In this document: piece after piece, positions 6,421-11,397 of the stretch
How positions within the stretch are numbered: position 1 is the stretch's first letter
Layout: each line of letters begins with the position of its first letter
NCBI GenBank assembly: GCA_015222595.1
Contig: JADFVP010000217.1
Location: 1 to 11,397, forward strand
DNA length: 11,397 nucleotides
Direction: 5' to 3'
DNA from: Pseudomonadota bacterium
Lineage (GTDB): Bacteria > Desulfobacterota > GWC2-55-46 > JADFVP01
The notes under the pieces: model-generated
The model's input: only the letters and a program-made list of their open reading frames with translations
Told to the model about the DNA's origin: nothing
Database searches by the model: none
Program-made: the position numbers and the translations under genes

Positions 6421-7062
6421 TCAGGACTGTAGCTGGAACTCTTCGGTAATGAAGCTTCGTATCCGCTCCTCTACCTCCGGCTCGGAGTTTATGAACCGGA
6501 TACCCATACGGTTGCCGTTCTTTTCGGCACCGGTCCAGACCACCTCACCGTGCAGGTAGATAGTGTCGACCGTATTCATATTGTCGATGATAAGGATAAC
6601 GAAACTGCCGTTATGCAGCTTGCTAATCTCTTCGCTCGCCTCTATACAGATTCCCGTGCTGCTTATATTGACAAGCGTACCCTGACGCGGAATCGTGTCG
6701 GTAGAGTACTTTACGACCGTGTTCTTTACCGGAACCCTGAGCCGGGATCTGCACCCTGAGAGCAGTTCCTCTAGGCCGGAGACAAAGTTCTCCAGCGTGG
6801 CGATCGACTCGGTATCGCTCTTGTCGCCCTTAGCGCGACTCTTGAACTCATCTAGTTCCTCTCTTGCGCCTTTTAGCAGTTGGGTGTACTTGTGCAGGTT
6901 CTTCAACAAGGCGTCACGATAGACGCTAAAGGGCCCTGTCGAGACATAAAGGTCGTTTATGCTGAACGTAGAGCCGCAGTCCGGACACTCGGTCTCTGTA
7001 ATTTCGGTCAATATCGGAGAGTAGACCCAGCTGCTACAGTCTGAGCACTTTGTCTTGAGCAT
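6421..7062 (-). CDS. Zinc-ribbon / coiled-coil / PilZ domain protein (213 aa)
   Basis: The N-terminus is a four-cysteine zinc ribbon: C6-x2-C9 and C26-x2-C29, the second in the form ECPDCGSTF. Residues about 46-103 are charged, helical and probably coiled-coil, with heptad-like leucines. The C-terminal domain (about 103-207) is PilZ: the RxxxR motif is R105-SRL-R109 and the N/DxSxxG motif is NISSTG (132-137), both parts of the c-di-GMP-binding signature. It also has HGEVVWTG and NRMGIRF strands typical of the fold. It should be a soluble c-di-GMP receptor; its partner, possibly reached through the zinc ribbon or coiled-coil, is unknown. The ATG at 7062 has AAGGA about 9 bases upstream. It is a single gene, divergent from the YgiQ-family gene. 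All key binding residues are present, so binding competence is likely; the output is not predictable. Confidence 0.88.
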   Translation of the reverse strand: MLKTKCSDCSSWVYSPILTEITETECPDCGSTFSINDLYVSTGPFSVYRDALLKNLHKYTQLLKGAREELDEFKSRAKGDKSDTESIATLENFVSGLEELLSGCRSRLRVPVKNTVVKYSTDTIPRQGTLVNISSTGICIEASEEISKLHNGSFVILIIDNMNTVDTIYLHGEVVWTGAEKNGNRMGIRFINSEPEVEERIRSFITEEFQLQS

Positions 7063-7099
7063 AAATAGAATCCTTTTTAATCTTACTGGATGACACCAC

Positions 7100-7128
7100 A
7101 GTTTAACATTATTTCACTTTTGACACAA
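7100..7128 (-). promoter_or_regulatory. Candidate promoter for the zinc-ribbon/PilZ gene
   Basis: Read on the minus strand, TTGTGT (7123-7128) and TAAACT (7100-7105) are separated by 17 bases, each matching four of six sigma70 consensus positions. Transcription would start about 30 bases upstream of the ATG. The match is moderate and unsupported by other data. Confidence 0.4.
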
Positions 7129-7136
7129 GCCATACG

Positions 7137-7150
7137 GGACAAGTTTGTCC
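7137..7150. promoter_or_regulatory. Palindrome in divergent intergenic region, possible operator
   Basis: GGACAA-GT-TTGTCC is a perfect 6+6 inverted repeat; with outer AC/GT pairs the symmetry covers 8 of 10 positions (7134-7153). It lies 8 bases upstream of the -35 of the candidate PilZ promoter, in the 274-bp divergent gap, a position suited to a dimeric regulator. No regulator gene is adjacent and the site family is not recognised. Confidence 0.35.
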
Positions 7151-7262
7151 GGTACTCGCCTGTTTCACCTGATAATTGAGTCGTTAAACCGGGTTAGTCC
7201 TTCCACCTCTCTCGAACCTTCTCGGCGGTATAACTACCTGCACAGGGGTTCTCTTAATACTG

Positions 7263-7291
7263 TAGACTGAGTGCTATTTCAGTGGTAAAAT
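7263..7291 (+). promoter_or_regulatory. Candidate promoter for the YgiQ-family gene
   Basis: TAGACT (7263-7268) and TAAAAT (7286-7291) are separated by 17 bases, with four and five of six matches to the sigma70 consensus. A start near 7298 would leave a leader of about 40 nt with an AGAGG Shine-Dalgarno close before the ATG at 7337. Confidence 0.5.
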
Positions 7292-7336
7292 AGATACTTA
7301 TCTTACCGCCTGCGTAGCCACCTATAAAGAGGTCTC

Positions 7337-9241
7337 ATGTTTCTGCCGACTACTAAAACCGAATACAAGGCTCTTGGCTGGAAAGAACTCGATATTGTGC
7401 TCGTTACGGGCGACGCCTACATAGACTCTCCCTTCTCAGGTGTTGCGGTAATTGGTCACGTGCTCGTTAGTGCCGGGTTCAGGGTCGGGGTTATCGGCCA
7501 GCCCAAGCTCGACTCAGAGGAAGATATACTCAGGCTCGGCATTCCGCGCCTCTTCTGGGGCGTAACAGGGGGCTGCATAGACTCTATGGTCGCTAACCGC
7601 ACGGCTTCCGGTAGAAAGCGTATGAGAGACGACTACACGCCGGGCGGGGCGAACAGGCGACGCCCGGACCGCGCTACTATTCAATATACGAACCTCATAA
7701 GGCGGTTCTCCAGAAGTTCCACAGGAACTTCATCTAAACGATCCACAGGAACTTCCTCTAGCGAAGAGCCCCGTCCCATCGTTCTTGGCGGCATAGAGGC
7801 CTCGCTCAGGCGCATAGCCCATTACGACGCCTGGACCGACTCCATACGCCGCTCAGTGCTCTTCGACGCAAAGGCCGACTACCTGCTTTACGGCATGGCC
7901 GAACGGAGCATAGTGGAGCTTGCAGAGGCGTTAAGGGACGGCCTTGACCCTGCAGCGGTACGCGGCCTCTGCTACATCTCGAAAGAGGCCCCGGACGGAG
8001 CCCTTGCGCTACCTGCGTACTCAGAGTGTACCCCCAGTACAAAGGCCGGCTTTGCAGCCTTAACGACTGCGTTCGACCTATTTTATAAGAGCAACGACCC
8101 GGCCACTGCCCGGACGATAACGCAGAGACACGACAACAGGTACCTTGTGCAGAACCCACCGGCCAAGTACCTCACAGAGGCCGAGCTGGATGCTGTCTAC
8201 GCACTTCCTTTCGAGCGCGAGCTTCATCCGTACCACCAGAAAGAGGGGGCTGTTAAGGCCCTGGAGACCATCCGCTTCTCCATCTCCACGCACAGGGGCT
8301 GTTATGGCGAGTGCGGCTTCTGCGCCATTGCAGTGCATGAGGGCAGGCGCGTAAGGTCCAGATCTAAGGCCTCTATAGTGGCCGAGGCGGTTGAGATCAC
8401 GAAGCACCCGCTCTTTAAGGGACGCATACCCGACGTCGGTGGGCCGACGGCCAATATGTACAAGAGCGGTTGTACGAGGATGGAGACCAAGGGCTGCTGT
8501 CCGTCCAAGAGCTGCGTGTCGCCCAAGGTCTGCCCTGTGCTCAAGTTCGGGCACACCGAGCAGATAGAGCTGCTCCGTGAGCTTAGAGCGGTTACGGGGG
8601 TCAAGAAGGTTGTTGTGGCTTCGGGGCTTCGCCACGACATGATTTTGGCCGACAAGAAGACCGGAGAGAAGTACCTGAAAGAGCTTGTGACGAACCATGT
8701 GTCGGGGCAGCTGAGGATAGCCCCCGAGCACTCGGAGCCCGGAGTGTTGAAGGCGATGGGCAAAGAGGCGTGCGACAGGGGAGCGCTCGTGAAATTCAGG
8801 GAACTCTTCTACAGATTTACTAAAGAGGCGGGACTGAAGCAGTTTCTTTCGTACTATTTTATGGCCGCGCATCCTGGATGTACCCTTGATGACATGAACC
8901 GCCTGAAAAAATTCGCTATGGACGAACTCGGCATTTTACCCGAAAGCGTGCAGCTCTTTACCCCGACGCCCTCTACCATCTCTACGCTTGCCTACTGGAC
9001 GGGGCTCGATTCCGCGACGGCCAAGCCGTGTTTTGTGGAGAAGAGCGCAAAGGGCAGGGAGGCGCAGAAGGAGGCGGTACTTGCCCCTGCTACAGAGCGC
9101 GCCAAAGGCTACGGGAAAGAGAGGGTCGGCAGGAGCGCGAGCTACAGGCCCAAAGGGTATCTGCCAAAAGCGGGTGCTGGAAAGGCCCGCAAGTCGAGCA
9201 GGCCAGGTAAGAACGGTAATGGTGGAGCCGGGGGCAGGTGA
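7337..9241 (+). CDS. ygiQ: YgiQ-family (UPF0313) radical SAM protein
   Basis: A 634-residue protein. The N-terminal domain (about 1-200) has the family's hallmark runs: FLPTT at the start, GDAYIDSPFSG (25-35), GVTGGCIDSMVANRTA (75-90) and VLGGIEASLRRIAHYDAW (149-166). The radical SAM core begins at about 310 with THRGCYGECGFC; C322, C326 and C329 form the CxxxCxxC site for the 4Fe-4S cluster that cleaves S-adenosylmethionine. A cysteine-rich stretch (MxxKGCCPSKSCVSPKVC) at about 380-400 may bind a second metal centre. The last ~60 residues are basic and Gly/Ser-rich, probably disordered. At about 124-145 a Ser/Thr-rich insert made by a 24-bp tandem repeat interrupts the N-terminal domain. The substrate of the family is unknown to me. 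It is a single gene with its own promoter and terminator. The start is supported by AGAGG and the conserved N-terminus. Confidence 0.93.
   Translation: MFLPTTKTEYKALGWKELDIVLVTGDAYIDSPFSGVAVIGHVLVSAGFRVGVIGQPKLDSEEDILRLGIPRLFWGVTGGCIDSMVANRTASGRKRMRDDYTPGGANRRRPDRATIQYTNLIRRFSRSSTGTSSKRSTGTSSSEEPRPIVLGGIEASLRRIAHYDAWTDSIRRSVLFDAKADYLLYGMAERSIVELAEALRDGLDPAAVRGLCYISKEAPDGALALPAYSECTPSTKAGFAALTTAFDLFYKSNDPATARTITQRHDNRYLVQNPPAKYLTEAELDAVYALPFERELHPYHQKEGAVKALETIRFSISTHRGCYGECGFCAIAVHEGRRVRSRSKASIVAEAVEITKHPLFKGRIPDVGGPTANMYKSGCTRMETKGCCPSKSCVSPKVCPVLKFGHTEQIELLRELRAVTGVKKVVVASGLRHDMILADKKTGEKYLKELVTNHVSGQLRIAPEHSEPGVLKAMGKEACDRGALVKFRELFYRFTKEAGLKQFLSYYFMAAHPGCTLDDMNRLKKFAMDELGILPESVQLFTPTPSTISTLAYWTGLDSATAKPCFVEKSAKGREAQKEAVLAPATERAKGYGKERVGRSASYRPKGYLPKAGAGKARKSSRPGKNGNGGAGGR
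7713..7765. repeat. 24-bp tandem repeat and inverted repeat inside the YgiQ-family gene
   Basis: Two adjacent 24-bp units (7718-7741, 7742-7765) share an identical first 14 bases, TCCACAGGAACTTC, and encode STGTSSKR then STGTSSSE. The first unit overlaps a perfect inverted repeat, GAAGTTCC-ACA-GGAACTTC (7713-7731). The period is eight codons, so the frame is kept. Replication slippage at a hairpin is the simplest origin. Confidence 0.8.
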
Positions 9242-9279
9242 GAAGCACCGGTAGTGTTCCTTGTCTTTGAGTAAAAAAG

Positions 9280-9315
9280 AAGCCTGACGATCTTTACAAA
9301 ATCGTCAGGCTTTTT
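9280..9315. terminator. Bidirectional terminator between convergent genes
   Basis: A perfect 12-bp stem, AAGCCTGACGAT (9280-9291) with ATCGTCAGGCTT (9301-9312), has a 9-base loop. On the plus strand it runs into TTTTT after GGC; on the minus strand the stem is followed by CTTTTTTAC. It can therefore end transcripts of both the YgiQ-family gene and the diguanylate cyclase gene. Confidence 0.9.
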
Positions 9316-9361
9316 CTATTTAGTAATTGGGAAGGACTGATAAGGGAGGACCTGTAAGCTT

Positions 9362-11397
9362 CTAAGAGGCCTTTTCGTCTATGTCGCTCTTCTTCTTGAG
9401 TTCGACAACTTCACCGCTCTCTTGGTCTGCTTCCTCTGCGTCAGGCGCAGGTGTTATGTCTACCGTATCAGGCGCTGCTATTAGATCAGGCATATCAGGC
9501 GCTTCGTCTGAACCGAACGCCTCTTGTGAATCGCTAGACTCGCCCGGTACGGACAGGCTTGGCGAAATAGGGAAATCTTCGGTAATCGAGAGCACCGAGG
9601 TCACGGAGACCTTGTTCCTTCCCGTCGCCTTTGAGCGGTAGAGGGCTATATCGACCTGCCTCATAATCTCGGCCTTGTCCGCGCCGTCTTCCGGGTAGGT
9701 AGAGACGCCGAGGCTTATGGTTATGCGCTCCCTTGTGCCGTTCATGTTCGTGGTGGAGCCTGTCTCTGTAGCGGACCGGATCTTCTCGGCAAGCGTTCTG
9801 GCGCCCTCTTTGTCGGTGTTCGGCGCAATGATAATAAATTCCTCTCCGCCGTACCGGGCAACAATGTCGGACTCGCGCACGTTGTCTAAGAAGAGGTCCG
9901 ATACCTTCTGCATTATGTCGTCGCCCTGCTTGTGTCCGTACAGGTCGTTGAACCGCTTGAAGTGGTCTATATCTATCATTACGAGGCTCAGAGGCTGCTT
10001 GGTGCGGGCTGCGCAGGCGAGCTGAGAGGTGAGGGACTCTTCTAAGAAGCGGCGGTTGTAGAGCCCGGTAAGCTGGTCGCGTATGGCCATGGAGCGGTGG
10101 GCACTTATGAGGCGCATGGATGAAATGGCTGGTGCGATGGTGCTGATGTACGAGTTAATCATAAAGCAGCACTCGGGTGTAAAGAACTCCTTTTGATAGC
10201 TTACGAGGTGTATCCAGCCGACCATCGAACCGCCCGTTGAGATAGGCGTGCACATGTAGCTACCGACATCTTGTGAAACCTCCTGATGCGGACAACGGTA
10301 CTCGGTCTCTACGTCCGATACGATAAAGTCCTGCCCGGACCGGACCGCTCTACAGAGACGGTTGCCGTGAATCGCCTTTATGTCGTTGCAAGATGGGGTG
10401 GCAATGGAGACCTCGCCCACTTCGGAGCCGTAGGTTGCAACCACCTCGGCGAGATCTTCAGAGTTGTTCAGGCTGACCACCACTATCTTGTCGATGTTGA
10501 AGCTATGGGAGAGGTACCTGATAAGGATGGAGTAGCACTCCTTCTCCGAGATCTCGTCACCAACGAGCCGTCCGAACTTTACGAGGCTTTGGAGGCGCTG
10601 AAGCTCGGTGTCGAGCTTTGCCTGCACGTCGTAGAGCTTTCTCGACATCATGATAAAGGAGCGGGAGAGGTCGCCGAGTTCATCCTTCTCGGTAAGCGCC
10701 AGGGCCTCAACCTCTTCCTGAGCGTTTCTGCTAATAAGCTCGTCGCCTTCGGTATACTCGTGGCTGACCCGTGTCATGGCGTTGGAGAAGACCTGCAGGC
10801 GCGTTACTATCATCTTTCTGGTTATTATGGTTATGGCCACTCCGAGTGGAATTGCGCTTAGAAAGAGCAGCAGGGCAACCCTCTTGAGCAGCGTCATTGT
10901 AGCGGCCATCATCGTGGCTCTGCTTGTGCCGAGCATGAAGCGTATGCCGAAAGGCTCATGCGAGCTGTACGACATTACCTCGCCGTCGTTGCTGTCGATA
11001 GCTGCCCCGGTATCTCCGCTCATCAACCCCCCGAAGGCCTCAGCGTGTTCAAGAGCCGTATCGGCCAGTATCTTCTCGGGATTTCGAGTGTTGAAGAGGT
11101 ATGCTCCGCCCCAGGTAGTAACATAGGCATCATCGACAAAGCCCTTTACCAGCAGCGAGTCGAATATATGGTTGAGTACGCTCGGGTTGAGCGTCATGGT
11201 CAGAACACCGAGGGTTCTGTTCTCGTACGAGACCGCCATACCCCAGTCCATGGCAATATAGTCGTCGCCTCTTCTGAAACTCGGCCTCGATAGTTTAAAG
11301 GCCGGCGCCGTTACCACCTCGGAGAAGTATTTTCTGTTGTTGCGGTCTTTGTATTCACTCTTTATCTGCTGGTTCTTGACCAGAACCTCTTCCATGC
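9362..11397 (-). CDS. Membrane diguanylate cyclase, Cache-HAMP-GAF-GGDEF (5' end outside window)
   Basis: The gene runs off the right edge; the ATG at 11395 falls inside the sensor domain, so the true start and first TM helix are not seen. Numbering from that Met: residues 1-160 are the rest of a periplasmic Cache-like sensor; a TM helix lies at about 172-192 and a HAMP linker at about 193-260 (with DELGDLSRSF). A GAF domain spans about 283-428. The GGDEF domain (about 438-600) has MIDIDHFKRFND (473-484), the catalytic GGEEF at 516-520, and RESD at 507-510 as the inhibitory I-site, five residues before it. It should condense two GTP into c-di-GMP, with product inhibition. Residues about 605-677 are an acidic, Pro/Asp-rich disordered tail with repeated APD units. 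No EAL domain is present. Periplasmic and cytoplasmic ligands are unknown. Convergent with the YgiQ-family gene. Confidence 0.92.
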   Translation of the reverse strand, partial: MEEVLVKNQQIKSEYKDRNNRKYFSEVVTAPAFKLSRPSFRRGDDYIAMDWGMAVSYENRTLGVLTMTLNPSVLNHIFDSLLVKGFVDDAYVTTWGGAYLFNTRNPEKILADTALEHAEAFGGLMSGDTGAAIDSNDGEVMSYSSHEPFGIRFMLGTSRATMMAATMTLLKRVALLLFLSAIPLGVAITIITRKMIVTRLQVFSNAMTRVSHEYTEGDELISRNAQEEVEALALTEKDELGDLSRSFIMMSRKLYDVQAKLDTELQRLQSLVKFGRLVGDEISEKECYSILIRYLSHSFNIDKIVVVSLNNSEDLAEVVATYGSEVGEVSIATPSCNDIKAIHGNRLCRAVRSGQDFIVSDVETEYRCPHQEVSQDVGSYMCTPISTGGSMVGWIHLVSYQKEFFTPECCFMINSYISTIAPAISSMRLISAHRSMAIRDQLTGLYNRRFLEESLTSQLACAARTKQPLSLVMIDIDHFKRFNDLYGHKQGDDIMQKVSDLFLDNVRESDIVARYGGEEFIIIAPNTDKEGARTLAEKIRSATETGSTTNMNGTRERITISLGVSTYPEDGADKAEIMRQVDIALYRSKATGRNKVSVTSVLSITEDFPISPSLSVPGESSDSQEAFGSDEAPDMPDLIAAPDTVDITPAPDAEEADQESGEVVELKKKSDIDEKAS

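Noticed and set aside
8078..8872. 264-codon minus-strand open frame
   Set aside because: Antisense to the radical SAM core of the YgiQ-family gene, whose motifs are clear; composition is that of a mirror frame.
10286..10861. 191-codon plus-strand open frame
   Set aside because: It lies entirely antisense to the GAF/HAMP part of the diguanylate cyclase, has no recognisable domain and no Shine-Dalgarno; it is a shadow of that gene's codon bias.
1..11397. Mobile elements, CRISPR arrays, tRNA or rRNA genes, defence systems
   Set aside because: No transposase, integrase, terminal inverted repeats, regularly spaced repeats, tRNA T-loop motif or rRNA-like sequence was found; the gene set is ordinary chromosomal content.

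Overview
This window looks like chromosomal DNA from a Gram-negative bacterium. An RND tripartite efflux operon, a secreted OB-fold protein and a Cache/HAMP/GAF/GGDEF sensor all imply an inner and outer membrane. The stand-alone PCP_red-type small protein, the secreted two-domain OB-like protein and the c-di-GMP genes fit Deltaproteobacteria (Desulfobacterota) or a related anaerobe or metal-reducer lineage. Frequent ATA (Ile) and AGG/AGA (Arg) codons appear throughout. The lineage is an inference; no rRNA or marker gene is present to prove it.

Layout. (1) Positions 1-4847, plus strand: the 3' end of a TolC/NodT-type outer-membrane factor, an RND periplasmic adaptor and an RND inner-membrane pump. 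The adaptor stop and pump start overlap by 4 bases. The operon ends in a structured 3' region and a stem-loop terminator at about 4969-5010. (2) 5061-5237, minus strand: a 58-residue PCP_red-like protein with a good Shine-Dalgarno. (3) 5238-5580: a gene-free stretch holding a sigma70-like promoter on the plus strand and a GC-rich block that could be a structured leader or small RNA. (4) 5581-6264, plus: an exported protein with an NrfJ-like first domain and an OB-fold second domain, followed by a strong nested terminator. (5) 6421-7062, minus: a zinc-ribbon, coiled-coil, PilZ protein. It is divergent, across about 274 bp with promoters and a palindrome, from (6) 7337-9241, plus: a YgiQ-family radical SAM protein with a tandem-repeat insert. 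(7) A bidirectional terminator separates it from (8) 9362-11397, minus: a membrane diguanylate cyclase (Cache-HAMP-GAF-GGEEF) whose N-terminus lies outside the window.

How they work together. The first three genes form one export machine. The diguanylate cyclase should make c-di-GMP and the PilZ protein carries the motifs to bind it, so the right half holds a c-di-GMP source and a candidate effector, although they are not in one operon. The rest look like single-gene units. No mobile element, CRISPR array, tRNA or rRNA was seen. No clearly new multi-gene system was found. The least explained items are the 5371-5470 leader block, the small PCP_red protein and the zinc-ribbon/PilZ architecture.
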